A DNA stretch of 64,000 bases from Mangrovihabitans endophyticus (GCF_014646155.1 NZ_BMMX01000002.1:310001-374000); one strand, 5' to 3'. Positions 1-8,715 are shown, numbered from the stretch's first letter. The notes: a model not told the origin generated them from the sequence alone. Program-made: numbers and translations.

Positions 1-194
1 GATTCGGGCCAGTCCGGCGCGCGGTAGGGCGCAACACGCTGGAACGCCAGTTGGCGCTGGCCCGGTTCGGTGCCGATAACGACCCAGTCGCCGCTGTCCT
101 CGTTGATGCGCATGCCCAGGACTGCGGCGTAGAACGCGGCGAGTTCCCTCGGCTCGGGACAGTCGAGCACCGTCTTCTCCAAGCGTCCGATCAC
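1..194 (-). CDS. VOC/glyoxalase-like protein, N-terminal part (runs off left edge)
   Basis: Reading leftward from a GTG at 194, the frame stays open to the window edge and gives about 64 residues beginning V-I-G-R-L-E-K-T-V-L-D. The phrase 'DCPEPRELAAFYAAVLGM' followed by 'DWVVIG' and a run ending in 'QLAFQRV' is the usual opening of actinobacterial vicinal-oxygen-chelate (glyoxalase-like) domains: a first beta strand, then the 'FYxxVLGM' helix. The rest lies outside the window, so the metal ligands and substrate cannot be judged. The GTG start is inferred; an ATG a few bases upstream is in another frame. Family assignment is fairly sure, function unknown. Confidence 0.6.
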   Translation of the reverse strand, partial: MIGRLEKTVLDCPEPRELAAFYAAVLGMRINEDSGDWVVIGTEPGQRQLAFQRVAPYRAPDWPE

Positions 195-322
195 GCTTCG
201 ATTCTGGCATCCGTCGCCGGTCACACCTGTTCGACACGGGCCACCGTCCAACCCGGACAGTGCTCGACAGGGCGTGAAACCATCGATAGACAAGGTCTTT
301 GCGACAGATCCGCGTATTCGAG

Positions 323-424
323 ATGCTCCACGTGATCGCCTATTCTGCCATGCTCGACGTGCCCCGGGAGCTGGTGCAGCACCTTGGCCGGTTGCTGGCC
401 GCGCAGCGCCGCGACCTCGGCACT
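323..424 (+). pseudogene. IS5-family transposase N-terminal remnant
   Basis: About 34 codons read V-I-A-Y-x-A-M-L-D-V-P-R-E-L-V and then 'LGRLLAAQRRDLGT'. This resembles the N-terminal helices of actinobacterial IS5-group DDE transposases ('LDVPRELVxxxARLLAxxRRxxGT'). The similarity stops at about 424, where sequence resembling the end of a different transposase continues in the same frame. No catalytic region is present. This is an inactive fragment recognised by pattern only. Confidence 0.5.
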
Positions 425-589
425 TGGGCCAGGGTCCTCGGGCAGATCGCCGTCTCCGCCGCTCGCACCGACACGTTCCCCGGCGAACGTTATCGGCGCA
501 TCGCGCGAAGACGCGGCGCGAAACGCGCGATCGTCGCGGTCGGCCGCTCCATGCTGACGATCATCTGGCACCTGCTGTCCGCCCCGGAA
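425..589 (+). pseudogene. IS110-family transposase C-terminal remnant
   Basis: In frame with the preceding IS5-like scrap, about 55 codons carry 'RYRRIARRRGAKRAIVAVG' followed by a hydrophobic 'MLTIIWHLL' helix. This is the typical C-terminal end of IS110/IS116/IS902 transposases (QYRRLxxRRGxKRAxVAVAHSxLxIxYHLL). The upstream RuvC-like DEDD domain is absent. The join of two unrelated transposase ends in one reading frame points to insertion followed by deletion. Confidence 0.6.
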
Positions 590-639
590 ACCGGCTGGCT
601 TCCACGACCTCGGCGCCGGTTTCCACTTGCCGTGCTCGT

Positions 640-1152
640 TCATCCGTCGGTGGGTTCGCGGTTGATGCGGTCGAGCAGCGGTGGGCTCCAGTGGCTGCCG
701 TAGGCGTGTCGGAGCTGTGGCAGGCGCCAATCTCGGCCGGTCACCGTGCCTCGGCAGATCGAGCTGCCGCAATGGCATGTCATGGTCCAGGTCTCGATCC
801 CGGTATGGGTGGCGTAGTCGATCGTCAGTTCCGTGCCGACGGCGATGTTCCGGCGGGCGACAACGGTGACCGCGTCGATGTGCCAGAGGTTGGGATCGCA
901 GGAGTGGTTGCCGTAGCGAGCGGGGTGTGCAGGGTCGAGCAGCAGGTGGAGGCCATGGTCGACGGTGAGGCTGCTGAAGGGAGGGGCGAGTGCGGCCAGT
1001 GACGCGTCGTCGATGAGTTGTCCACCCAACTGCAAGACCGCTTCGCCGGCGGGGAGATCGGTGGTGGCGAATAGTCCCTCGCCCTCGATGTTCGATCGTC
1101 CGACTCGTGCGTGCGGAGTAAGCCAGCACTGGGCGGCAAAGGGCTTGGTCAT
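640..1152 (-). CDS. SET-domain protein (putative protein-lysine methyltransferase)
   Basis: This intact 170-residue protein begins with ATG. SET-domain landmarks are all visible: 'NIEGEGLFAT' near residues 21-30 (SAM-binding N-SET motif), 'GNHSCDPNLW' at 81-90 (the NHS motif of the pseudoknot), 'GTELTIDYAT' at 106-115, and a post-SET cysteine cluster 'CHCGSSICRG' at 126-135 (Cys126, 128, 133). Bacterial stand-alone SET proteins of this size are predicted to methylate lysine side chains using S-adenosylmethionine; the substrate cannot be read from sequence. The gene stands alone among mobile-element debris, with no obvious partner. Family assignment is strong, biological role unknown. Confidence 0.85.
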   Translation of the reverse strand: MTKPFAAQCWLTPHARVGRSNIEGEGLFATTDLPAGEAVLQLGGQLIDDASLAALAPPFSSLTVDHGLHLLLDPAHPARYGNHSCDPNLWHIDAVTVVARRNIAVGTELTIDYATHTGIETWTMTCHCGSSICRGTVTGRDWRLPQLRHAYGSHWSPPLLDRINREPTDG

Positions 1153-1189
1153 CGGTGTGGTGCACCTTCGTTCATTGTTGAGGTGGACG

Positions 1190-1480
1190 AGTACGGCTCA
1201 CGACTTGTGACCTCGGCGGCATGGTTGGTCCAGTCGCCGGCGCTGGCGCGTTGCCAGGCGGCGACGACGCTGATATGGATGCCGAGCATGCAGGCGAGGA
1301 TCGCAGCAGATAGTTCGGTGCCCAGGTGGAACAGCGCGGTGGAACGGGATTGTGCGGGGCTGCGGCCGAGATCGCGTAGCCGTTTTGGTGAGTTGGAAGG
1401 CGCTGATGGGCCAGCCGGGTTGGCCGCCGGGAAACAGCCCATGGATTGGTGACTGGGGGCCGCCGGCGACGCGTACTTCG
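1190..1480 (-). pseudogene. Site-specific recombinase (integrase-like) C-terminal remnant, frameshifted
   Basis: Two minus-strand frames together give a sensible protein end. One reads 'LFPGGQPGWPISAFQLTK'. A one-base shift near 1380 leads into 'RLRDLGRSPAQSRSTALF', then 'LACMLGIHISVVAAWQRA' and 'GDWTNHAAEV'. This resembles the C-terminal part of actinobacterial tyrosine-recombinase-like integrases carried on genomic islands. The catalytic residues are not present in the surviving piece. It is a decayed gene. Confidence 0.5.
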
Positions 1481-1539
1481 GTGTCGATGCTGTCGTTGTG
1501 CAGCAGTGGGCGGGTGTGTTCCCAGGGGTTTCGGTGTCG

Positions 1540-1827
1540 ACGTGGTGACCGGCTAGAAGATCTCCGTCTCGACCCTTGGTGTCCGCGGCGGCACGTATAA
1601 AGGATTCCACCTCGGCGGCGAGGCGTCGAGCCTCGCCTTGACGGCCCGCGCCGGCCGCCACCCGGGTCAGGAACCTCAGCGCCGCCGCCCTGTCCGAGAG
1701 GTCGTCGATCGTGCCGACGAGTTGAACCGCTCGCCACAGCGCGCTCGAGGTTGCCGAGCGCGGCGTGGGTTCTCGCCGTTACCGTGGTGATCGCGGGTTC
1801 GGTTCCCACAGGCGACCAACGCTCCAC
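1540..1827 (-). pseudogene. Unrecognised decayed coding segment
   Basis: Two adjoining minus-strand frames look protein-like: a short 'VGTEPAITTVTARTHAALGN' stretch, then after a frame change 'LVGTIDDLSDRAAALRFLTR' and 'RRLAAEVESFI'. The helix-rich composition suggests a helical-repeat or regulator remnant, but no motif is diagnostic. It sits directly upstream (in the minus-strand sense) of the integrase remnant. From 1828 to 2092 I see no gene. Confidence 0.2.
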
Positions 1828-2092
1828 CAGATGCCGCGACTCGAACCGTGAAGCCGCTCTTCCACGCCCGGTCCGTCAGACCTGCATAGTCTGCTAGATC
1901 CTCCGTCGGATTGCCGATGAGCGGGTGCCCCGTGGACTGACATGCGTCGGCATGGCGCCTCGCTGATTGAGGTCGTGACGGAGATCCACGCCGCCTGCGA
2001 CGTGGTCTTCACCGACCTCGCCCGATAAATCAAACCAATCGTGCGGGGCGGGATGCACGACCGCATTCGTTCATGAAGGGCCAAGCGGCCCG

Positions 2093-2593
2093 CTAACCCT
2101 GATTGCTGAGGGAGCCGCCGAGCCAGCGCGTCAGCATCCCCGCGTCCCGATCCATCGACAGTCGGATCGCGTTCACCAGGGCTAGTTGGGCTCTGCCCGG
2201 CGCACGCATGATCCGATCGAACTCCTCACGATCAATCGGAGCCGTGCGCGGGTCACGGCCGTCACCGGCCACTCGAAGGAAATCCCCAACCGCCGCGCTG
2301 AACCGGTCAATCTCCTCAGCCACAGGCGCGGGTGCTACCAGGCTGGCCGAGACAAGAGCCGAACTCCAGCAGGCCCAGTCGTACTCCCAGCCGCTGCGGT
2401 CTGCATACGCCCGACTCATGATCATGACAAACGTGGCGTACTCGCGTAGCAGATCCTGGTACGCCGCCAACTGCCGATCGCGCAGCCAATGCCGATCCTG
2501 GGCCCGCCGAGTCAGCACCGCGCCGAGCATCACGCCGACGCCTGCCGACAGCGCGCCGCCAGCGGTCGTAAGAACTGTCTCCAGCGCCGCCAT
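2093..2593 (-). CDS. Membrane-anchored hypothetical protein
   Basis: The protein has 166 residues from the ATG at 2593. The N-terminal 'LTTAGGALSAGVGVMLGAVL' forms one membrane helix followed by a positive stop 'TRRAQDRHW'. It continues as a mostly helical cytoplasmic region ('QLAAYQDLLREYATFVM'). This is a common arrangement in actinobacterial proteins of unknown function that resemble one-helix anchors with a four-helix soluble domain. An in-frame extension upstream to 2794 is Cys/Arg-rich and unlike a protein N-terminus, so I rejected it. No operon partner is evident. Function unknown. Confidence 0.6.
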   Translation of the reverse strand: MAALETVLTTAGGALSAGVGVMLGAVLTRRAQDRHWLRDRQLAAYQDLLREYATFVMIMSRAYADRSGWEYDWACWSSALVSASLVAPAPVAEEIDRFSAAVGDFLRVAGDGRDPRTAPIDREEFDRIMRAPGRAQLALVNAIRLSMDRDAGMLTRWLGGSLSNQG

Positions 2594-2685
2594 CAGGCGA
2601 GTGTGACAGGCCGGGAGCGCCGGCGATGCCCGTCCCCGGGTCGGTTCCGTACTCACGCCAGCCGCCGTCCAAACGATCGACGTGA

Positions 2686-3012
2686 CGACACAATGTCCGT
2701 CGGACGCCAGGACGTTGCACCTGGCGGCCGGAACTCGCCGGCCCTGCGATCTGCATCGAGCTGGCGACCAGCCCAGCAACAGACCAAGCAGCACGCAGCG
2801 CCGTCGACAGCACCACGCTGACGAGCCTGCGGCAAGAGAACACCCGCCTCCGCCGCGACAACGAGAACCTCACCGCGAACCTCGAAATTGCAATCGCGAA
2901 CACCCAGCGACTCACCCGGCATACGCACACCCTCACAGCGGCGCTCGCACATGCCCGCGGCGTTACCGCCTGCCTTGGCGGACCCCCTAGCTTGGGAAGC
3001 TACCGCACCTGA
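2686..3012 (+). pseudogene. Coiled-coil tail resembling transposon accessory proteins (DUF6262-like), remnant
   Basis: An open stretch without a convincing start ends in 'LTSLRQENTRLRRDNENL' and 'LEIAIANTQRLT', a heptad-like coiled coil. Such tails are typical of small accessory proteins encoded beside actinobacterial integrases (DUF6262-type). An integrase remnant lies 1.2 kb away, which fits. The assignment rests on composition and context only, and the overlap with the flanking minus-strand gene makes it uncertain. Confidence 0.3.
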
Positions 3013-3084
3013 TGATGCGGTGACCATCAGTTGGCAGCAGGCCTGGCATTTGCCGTCCTCGCAATACCACGTATGAGCTGCCTG

Positions 3085-3387
3085 TCAACCTGCGGCGGGC
3101 GAGCGAGGCCGGTAGCGAAGAAACGCCAATGCGCTCAGAGTCATCGCCACAGCCAGGACCACAAGACTCCACCACACATGATCATGGCGGCTCAGTAGCG
3201 CCGCTGATGACAACGCCACCGCGGCGAGACCGCCGCACACGTAGTAGCGACCGGCTCTTGCGGCCGTGGGGAAATGGTGCCGGTCCCGTGGCGACATGCG
3301 ACCCGTTGACCACATGATGACGCCGTAGATGGCAGGGGCGACGCCGATGACGGCCGCCGCTATGAACAGCCAGGACAGTTGATCCAC
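3085..3387 (-). CDS. Small three-helix membrane protein
   Basis: The protein has 100 residues. Three hydrophobic segments are visible: 'WLFIAAAVIGVAPAIYGVIM' near residue 6, 'YYVCGGLAAVALSSAALL' near 48, and 'WWSLVVLAVAMTLSALAF' near 71. A short charged C-terminus follows. It lies 56 bp downstream of another small membrane protein on the same strand (3444-3794), so the two are probably co-transcribed. No family signature is recognisable. Coding potential is good because the hydrophobic periodicity is well formed and the start is a normal ATG. Confidence 0.65.
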   Translation of the reverse strand: MDQLSWLFIAAAVIGVAPAIYGVIMWSTGRMSPRDRHHFPTAARAGRYYVCGGLAAVALSSAALLSRHDHVWWSLVVLAVAMTLSALAFLRYRPRSPAAG

Positions 3388-3443
3388 TGACGAAACCTAC
3401 TCTCCGGGTCTGGCCGAGGGCTTGATCGGACGGTTCTTCGCCG

Positions 3444-3794
3444 TCACTGCCCGCTCCCCGGCTGGGGAGGTGCGCCGTTGCGCTCCAGGTAACGCTTGCT
3501 GCGCCGGCGGGCCACCCAGAGGAACCCGAGACCGACCGCAAAGCACATGGCGGTCGCGGCGGTTGCGACGGTGTTCGACCAGTCGTCACCACGCGCCAGG
3601 CGGACGACGACCAGGATGACCTGAATCGTGAGACCGACGGCGAAGAAGACCAACAGCCAGCTATTGCGGACGTTGCGGTCGGCGGTCTGCCACGTCAATG
3701 CCGCATAGCGGGAATCGTCAACATGTCCCACCCGCAGCGCCCGCCACACAACCCGCCAAGAACCCCGGCTCGGTTTCACGTCGTCGCTGGTCAC
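3444..3794 (-). CDS. Small two-helix membrane protein
   Basis: This 116-residue protein has a basic N-terminal cytoplasmic segment ('RVVWRALRVGHVDDSRY'). Two membrane helices follow, 'SWLLVFFAVGLTIQVILVVV' near 45 and 'ATAATAMCFAVGLGFLWVA' near 76. A basic tail 'RRRSKRYLERN' comes after them. It is the upstream member of a two-gene unit with the 3085-3387 gene. No domain is recognised. From 3795 to 3963 no gene is evident. Confidence 0.6.
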   Translation of the reverse strand: MTSDDVKPSRGSWRVVWRALRVGHVDDSRYAALTWQTADRNVRNSWLLVFFAVGLTIQVILVVVRLARGDDWSNTVATAATAMCFAVGLGFLWVARRRSKRYLERNGAPPQPGSGQ

Positions 3795-3963
3795 AGCCGC
3801 AGGCTACCTCCACCGTAAGGCGCTCACGCATCAGACTAGAAGCCCGTTCTCGGCCCTACCTGTCCAAACGTCGGCGTGCGACGTCACCTCACTTGTGAGT
3901 CCGCATTTCGCCGCTCGCACCGTCGGACCGGGTGGACCTATCGGCTTCAACGCGGTCGACCGG

Positions 3964-4491
3964 TCAACGGCTACTTGGCCGACAGCGTCCTGCACACCTA
4001 TGAGCGGCAAGACCTGGAGCCGCACCGCGCCTGGTAGTCGCCAGCGAAAGACCCCGCACGCACCAGACGAATGCCACGGCAGAGGATCGACACCGCACCA
4101 GCGGGCTCTGCAAGACCGGCCAGGCCTCCCGAGGCCGCCACCGAGCCATTGATGCGAAGGACCTCACCGATGCCCGGCAGGAGGAAGAAGAACGAGGCCG
4201 GACCGTGCGGGCCATCGGTCCCCGGCATCGTGAACGAGATCCGGGTCGGCGCATGCACTCGAAGGAACACCCGGCGTGCCGCCGATGAAGGTCGTCCGGC
4301 CGGCTCCGTCGGCGTCGCGGTAGCCGAAGGCCGCGATCGGGCAGCGGGCCAGGACGCTCCGGCAGCCCCCGTCGAGGGCGCCCGATCTGCTTGAGCATGA
4401 TCATCGGTGCGGGCCGACCGATGATCGCCTCCACCTCGTCCACCGTCGCCAACCGACGCACGAGGCTCTTGTTTTCCCAGCTCATGACCAT
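3964..4491 (-). pseudogene. Pyridoxamine-5'-phosphate-oxidase-like flavin split-barrel protein, frameshifted
   Basis: Three minus-strand frames must be joined to recover the protein. The first gives 'LATVDEVEAIIGRPAPMIML'. The second gives 'RSVLARCPIAAFGYRDADGA' and 'TTFIGG'. The third gives 'FLRVHAPTRISFTMPGTDG' and 'FFLLPGIGEVLRINGSVA'. Together they match the PPOX/FMN-binding split-barrel family of the MSMEG_1061 type. Two frameshifts, near 4380 and 4270, make it a pseudogene unless they are sequencing errors. It is divergent from a truncated TetR gene starting at 4495, the common pairing of such oxidoreductases with a repressor. Confidence 0.55.
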
Positions 4492-4494
4492 ATT

Positions 4495-4665
4495 ATGAGC
4501 ATTAGCTCAGATACCCGGCTACTCGCTGTTCGCGCCTCTGGAGGATTCACGGATGCCGCCGGCCGACCGCCGTCTTCGGCCACGTCGCACGCCCGCCAGG
4601 TACGCGCCGAGCTCACCCGTGAGCGCATCCTCGCCGCTGCTGCCCGCGTTTTCACCGAGCACCAA
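4495..4665 (+). pseudogene. TetR-family regulator, truncated after helix 1
   Basis: The reading frame starts only 3 bp from the divergent flavin-protein gene. It gives a 30-residue leader and then 'VRAELTRERILAAAARVFTE', the canonical first helix of a TetR DNA-binding domain. After 'EHQ' (about 4665) the TetR sequence stops and unrelated sequence begins. The recognition helix and ligand domain are missing. It was probably the local repressor of the decayed flavin gene. Confidence 0.6.
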
Positions 4666-4800
4666 CGGGGAAGTCCTGCTGTTCACCCTCGCCGGCGGCA
4701 ACGTGTTCAACAACCTGCGCAACACCACCGGCACCATCTGGAGCGGCGCGTTCCCGGTCGACGGCAACGGCACCATCATCACCATGGCCGCCGCCGCGGC
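4666..4800 (+). pseudogene. Beta-propeller (PLL-like repeat) fragment
   Basis: In a plus-strand frame, 'GEVLLFTLAGGNVFNNLRNT' leads to 'FPVDGNGTI'. This is the repeat signature of tectonin/PLL-like beta-propellers found on secreted actinobacterial proteins (LHVFTLANGNVYNNIRNTDG). Only about one blade is present, sandwiched between the TetR stump and a methyltransferase remnant on the other strand. It is a scrap from a larger extracellular protein gene. Confidence 0.35.
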
Positions 4801-4814
4801 GCCGACACCGCCCA

Positions 4815-5214
4815 TGCGCCAGAATGGTTCGGCGTACCCCTCGATGCATTGGATCGCGAAGCCGGCCCGCACGATTGCGGTGACGGCCTCGCCGAGCGTC
4901 CACTGCCACATGATGGCTCCGTTGGCCGGGAAGCCGTTGTCGTCGCAGACGAAGGACCGGCCGAAGTAACTGCAGTCCGGCCGGATTCGCGGCTTATCCA
5001 GGTCCCAGGTCCACAGCTCGGTGGCTGGGTGGCCCTCATAGAGGAACACACGAGCACCGGCTTGGACCAGGGCGATGTCGTCCTGTCCGTTGCCGCTTGG
5101 TGGATGCACGACCATCGGTCGAGTTGTCAGGATGTCGGCAAGTAGTTTGCGTTCGCTAGCGAAGAGCGTGGCGCCCGCCGCGGCCTCAGTCGGCATTTCG
5201 TTGTCAGCCGGCAT
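4815..5214 (-). pseudogene. Class I SAM methyltransferase with internal deletion
   Basis: The N-terminal part contains a motif-I-like stretch, 'VVHPPSGNGQDDIALVQAGA' then 'RVF'. It passes at once into a C-terminal part, 'DCSYFGRSFVCDDNGFPANG' then 'MWQWTLGEAVTAIVRAGFAI', typical of the end of small class I methyltransferases. The central 80-100 residues expected between them are absent, so an in-frame internal deletion is likely. The frame continues beyond 4815 into non-homologous sequence. Between 5215 and 5583 I find no recognisable gene. Confidence 0.45.
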
Positions 5215-5583
5215 CCGGGCTTGGTAGGCGGTGTCCCCGGCGATACGGTTGGCGAGCGTTATCTCATCCGCATGAAGAATGTGCCGAATTGGGACCTCTG
5301 GGGCAACTCATGCGCGACCTGCTCGGCGCACCAGCCAGCTACAGCCTCTCTGGCGTACGCGAGTTCGCCGCACGGATTGGCGTCGCATAACCGCACCGGC
5401 GCTGCCCTGCGAATGATGATCCGCGCGCTCCGCAGGCGCCTACACGCAGGCAGCTTGGACGAAGGGCCGTTGCCCTTCGGGCCCGGCAATCAGAACCCGG
5501 CTCTTCACCCTCAACCCGAAACCGACATCACCTCCCGGACCGGCATCTCAGATGTCACCGATCGGTGCAGCAGACCCACGTCA

Positions 5584-6252
5584 TCAACGGGCGACCGGGT
5601 CGGCCCAGGCTGCCCGTAGGAGGCCGACCAGACCGATGTTCGCGGAGCGCCGAGCCGCCGACAGGAGCGACTCGACGGCCCGAGCATCGTCGGCGAGAGC
5701 CGCGGCGGTGGCGGCCGCCCGCTGAGCCTCCTCCTCATCCCGTGCCGCGTCGGCCGCGGCCTGCTCGTAGCTTCGCCGCGCCGCACGCACCCGCAACTCC
5801 CACCCGAACGGCACCACGGCGGGGCCCGGCGTGGACTCCGCCGTCATCTGCGCGTGCCGCCAGATCCGGTTGAGTTCGTCTACCGACAACTGTCCACGCT
5901 GGTATGCGTCCAGAGCCGCGCGCTGCACGAGCTGATGAGCCTGGCCGGCCGCTTCGGCATCTTTGAGTACCTGCCGGTGGCGCTGCTCCGCAATGTCGCG
6001 TGTCGTGGACGCCCGCACGGCCCGATCCTGCGCACGGTCCGCCTCGTCCAACGCGCGCTGCGCCGCCGCGGTTGCCAACTCGGCGTCGGCGGCCACCACA
6101 TCCACCTCGTCGGTGATGGACACCGACCCGCCGTGCTCCGCTCGCCTGTCAACGAGTTCGCGTTGACGGCGGGCAGCGATCCCCATCAGCACCACCGCCA
6201 GCAGCAAGGTGACCTGAATCGAGCTGAAGACGACCATGGCAAGCTTCGACAC
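5584..6252 (-). CDS. Membrane-anchored coiled-coil hypothetical protein
   Basis: The protein has 222 residues from a GTG at 6252, preceded by a purine-rich GGGAAAGGGAAAGC ribosome-binding stretch. An N-terminal helix 'LAMVVFSSIQVTLLLAVVLM' anchors it. The rest is an Ala/Glu/Arg/Gln-rich helical region with long coiled-coil segments near 45-110 and 150-200, for example 'ATAAAQRALDEADRAQDRAV'. It ends with a small hydrophobic segment. No enzymatic motif is present. It may be a cell-envelope scaffold or a phage-shock-like protein, but this cannot be decided. An ATG 59 codons upstream gives an unlikely leader that runs towards the ISL3 element, so I use the GTG. Confidence 0.6.
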   Translation of the reverse strand: MSKLAMVVFSSIQVTLLLAVVLMGIAARRQRELVDRRAEHGGSVSITDEVDVVAADAELATAAAQRALDEADRAQDRAVRASTTRDIAEQRHRQVLKDAEAAGQAHQLVQRAALDAYQRGQLSVDELNRIWRHAQMTAESTPGPAVVPFGWELRVRAARRSYEQAAADAARDEEEAQRAAATAAALADDARAVESLLSAARRSANIGLVGLLRAAWADPVAR

Positions 6253-6432
6253 GCTTTCCCTTTCCCACTGTCTCGCGAAAGTTGACGCTCCGCTCGACCC
6301 GCGTTGCTGACACTCGAACGGCGCACGGCGGAACATGCCCAACGAAGCGGCGAGGAACACCTCGGACGGCCGGGTCACACGGAGGCCGTCATCACGCTGC
6401 GATCGCCCGCCTTGATCGCCGGCGCTCATGGC

Positions 6433-7413
6433 GGGAGTGTCAAGAAAACGGCTCTGGTGCAGAAACGGTGGTCGGGCGGACCGCTGTCCTATGTGGTGTG
6501 CCGGTACGTGATCATGTTGCCGGTGCGATCTGATCGGGACGATCTTCCCGGGCCTGTCCTCGCTGGTGATCGAGCAGGTGTTCGACCATGGGACGACGGT
6601 GTGGGTGGTCGCCCGGACCTCGCTGGTAGCGGCGGCTTGTCCGGATTGTGGCCAGCTCAGCGACCGGGTTCACGCCTATCATCAGCGGCGCCTGGCTGAT
6701 CTGCCGGTCGGTGGTCGCGCCGTTGTGGTGCACCTACGCGTCCGGCGCCTGGTCTGTGCGGCGCAGTCCTGCTCCCGGCGGACCTTCCGTGAGCAGGCGC
6801 CCTGCGGTGACCCAGCGGTGGGCGCGGCGGACCCGGGCGTTGACCGCCCTGGTCGCTGACCTGGCCGTTGTCGCCGCGGGCCGGGCCGGTGCGGCCGTGC
6901 TGGCCCGGGTCGGCACCCGGGTCTCGCGCAGCACGGTGCTGCGGGTGCTGATGGCGCAGCCGATTGCTGATCCGGCGTGGCGGTGACCAGACTGCTGGCC
7001 GAGATCCGCGAGCCCGGCTATACCGGCAACGCGAACCTGCTGGTCCGCTACCTCAACCGAGGGCGCGCGGACGCGATCCGCACACCGCCCTCGCCGAGCG
7101 CGTGCAGCAGTTCGCCGACCTGCTCACCGGCCGCCGCGGCGAAGACCTCGACACCTGGATGACCTGCGCCTACGCCGACGAACTACCCGCCCTGCACGCA
7201 TTCGTCCACGGCCTGCGCAGAGACTTGCCCGCCGTCGTGGCAGGCCTGACCCTGCCCTACAGCAACGGCCCGATCGAAGGCGCCAACACCAAGGTCAAAT
7301 TCCTGAAACGGCAGATGTACGGCCGCGCCGGTTTCGCCCTCCTACCCCAGCGAATCCTGCTCGCATAGGCCAACCGCCGTTTCTGCGCCAGAGCCGTTTT
7401 CTTTGACACTCCC
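6433..7413 (+). mobile_element. Defective ISL3-family insertion sequence with both terminal inverted repeats
   Basis: The left end starts GGGAGTGTCAAGAAAACGG (6433) and the right end finishes CCGTTTTCTTTGACACTCCC (7413). The ends match over roughly 36 bp (6433-6468 and 7378-7413) with a few mismatches. The element is only 981 bp, shorter than usual full ISL3 elements, and its transposase is deleted and frameshifted. The 8 bp outside each end do not match, so no target duplication survives. It lies directly left of the 1.59-kb direct repeat. Confidence 0.8.
6566..7368 (+). pseudogene. ISL3-family transposase, frameshifted and lacking the catalytic core
   Basis: The N-terminus has the ISL3 zinc-finger region ('ACPDCGQLSDRVHAYHQRR', later 'RRLVCAAQSCSRRTF'). 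After a frame change comes 'RALTALVADLAVVAAGRAGA' and an HTH-like 'RVSRSTVLRVL'. Another frame gives 'TRLLAEIREPGYTGNANLLV', and the C-terminus reads 'LTLPYSNGPIEGANTKVKFL'. The section that should carry the first DDE aspartates is missing between about 6975 and 6985. The element could move only if helped in trans by an intact relative; none is in this window. Confidence 0.75.
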
Positions 7414-7592
7414 GATGACAGTGCGTCCGATCGAGGACTGGTCTGTCTGTCCGAACAGAGTCATCGGTTCGTGGTGATGCTGTGGGTTGTCGGGTTTATG
7501 GAGTGCGTACCGGTGGTTGAACCGGGTCGGATCACGTAATTCGCTTGTGTCGGCTGTGGAGAGCAGGTGATGGTGGGTCCGCGGGAGGTTTG

Positions 7593-8612
7593 ATGACGCT
7601 GGTGGATCTCAGTCCAGTCCTGGCCGACATTAATCGAAAATATGGGCGGCCTGGGTTGGTTGCGGGTGTCACCGATCGGCAGCGGTTATGGGCCGTCGGT
7701 GCTACCGGTGTCCGGCGGTTGGGCGATTCGACACCGGTCACCACATCCGACCCGTTCCACATCGGGTCGATCGTCAAGGTGATGACCGGACACGTGATCT
7801 TAATACTGGTGGAGCGAGGGCTGCTGGCGTGGACGACGACCGCCGGAGAGGTTCTTCCCGGCGCGTCGGCCATGCACCCGCAGATGCGCGTGGCCACGGT
7901 CGCCTCTTTGCTGTCGCACCGATCGGGCATGGCGGGATACTCGGAATCGATGGCGGTTTGGGAGCCGTTCGCCGGATGGAGCGGCACGCCGACCGAGCAG
8001 CGGGCGCGGTTCGCCGCTCATGTGCTTGCCGTTCCTCCTGCGGTGCCGCCCGGCGAGGGCTTGTATTCCAACGCCGCGTATACCGTGTTGGGGGCGATGG
8101 CCGAGCGGGTCGCCGGCTACCCTTGGGAGGATCTGCTCCGCTCAACCATCCTCTCCCCGCTGGGCATGGATTCGGCCGGGTTCGGCTGGCCGGTTTACGC
8201 CAGAACAGAGGCGCCGATCGGCCACCGTGAGGTCGGTGACGGGTTCGAGGTCGCAGAGCAGGAGCTGACCACGCCGCTGAGCCCGGTGCTGGCGTCGGTA
8301 GGTGACATGCACATGACCGTGGCCGACCTCGCGACGCTCGCCCGGGCAGAGCTGAACAGCCTGGCCGGTGAGCACACCGCGATCGGTTCGGTCCCAGCGA
8401 TATACCACGGGATCGGCTATCCCCCACCGGTGGCGCAGGAATCCTCCTCAGCAGGCAGCGCCGGCACGTTCTACGCGCTCGAAGTGCTGCGCCCGGTCCA
8501 GCAACAGGGCATCGTCGTGATGGCCAACGCGGGCGACGACAACGCTCTCATCCGGGGCTCTGTGCTGGAAGCCCTGACCGAGTATCTGACCCGATCGCCC
8601 CGAAACGAATAA
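7593..8612 (+). CDS. Serine hydrolase, beta-lactamase / DD-peptidase (class C-like) family, copy 1
   Basis: The protein has 339 residues from an ATG preceded by GGGAGG at good spacing. The SxxK nucleophile motif is 'GSIVK' (Ser59, Lys62) and the second motif is 'YSN' within 'GLYSNAAYTVLGAMAERVAG'. The middle 'LLSHRSGMAGY' and the 'LGMDSAGFGWPVYA' segment are typical of the beta-lactamase-related family (PF00144: DD-peptidases and esterases). No signal peptide or membrane helix is obvious, so it is probably cytoplasmic and esterase-like rather than a true beta-lactamase. It differs from the 47602 copy by only a couple of codons, all apparently silent, and was duplicated very recently. Confidence 0.85.
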   Translation: MTLVDLSPVLADINRKYGRPGLVAGVTDRQRLWAVGATGVRRLGDSTPVTTSDPFHIGSIVKVMTGHVILILVERGLLAWTTTAGEVLPGASAMHPQMRVATVASLLSHRSGMAGYSESMAVWEPFAGWSGTPTEQRARFAAHVLAVPPAVPPGEGLYSNAAYTVLGAMAERVAGYPWEDLLRSTILSPLGMDSAGFGWPVYARTEAPIGHREVGDGFEVAEQELTTPLSPVLASVGDMHMTVADLATLARAELNSLAGEHTAIGSVPAIYHGIGYPPPVAQESSSAGSAGTFYALEVLRPVQQQGIVVMANAGDDNALIRGSVLEALTEYLTRSPRNE

Positions 8613-8715
8613 CGCAACGGCGAGCCCGTACATCAACCTGGCCACTGACCACAACAGTAGTTGACTCAGCCGACCCGGCCCAACGGCGCACAAAAGTAGC
8701 CACGACCCGCTCGCA

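Noticed and set aside
2594..2794. In-frame N-terminal extension of the hypothetical membrane protein at 2093
   Set aside because: Extension is Cys/Arg-rich, unlike a signal peptide or domain; the ATG at 2593 precedes the membrane helix directly.
6425..7421. Target-site duplication around the ISL3 element
   Set aside because: The 8 bp on each side (CTCATGGC and GATGACAG) do not match.
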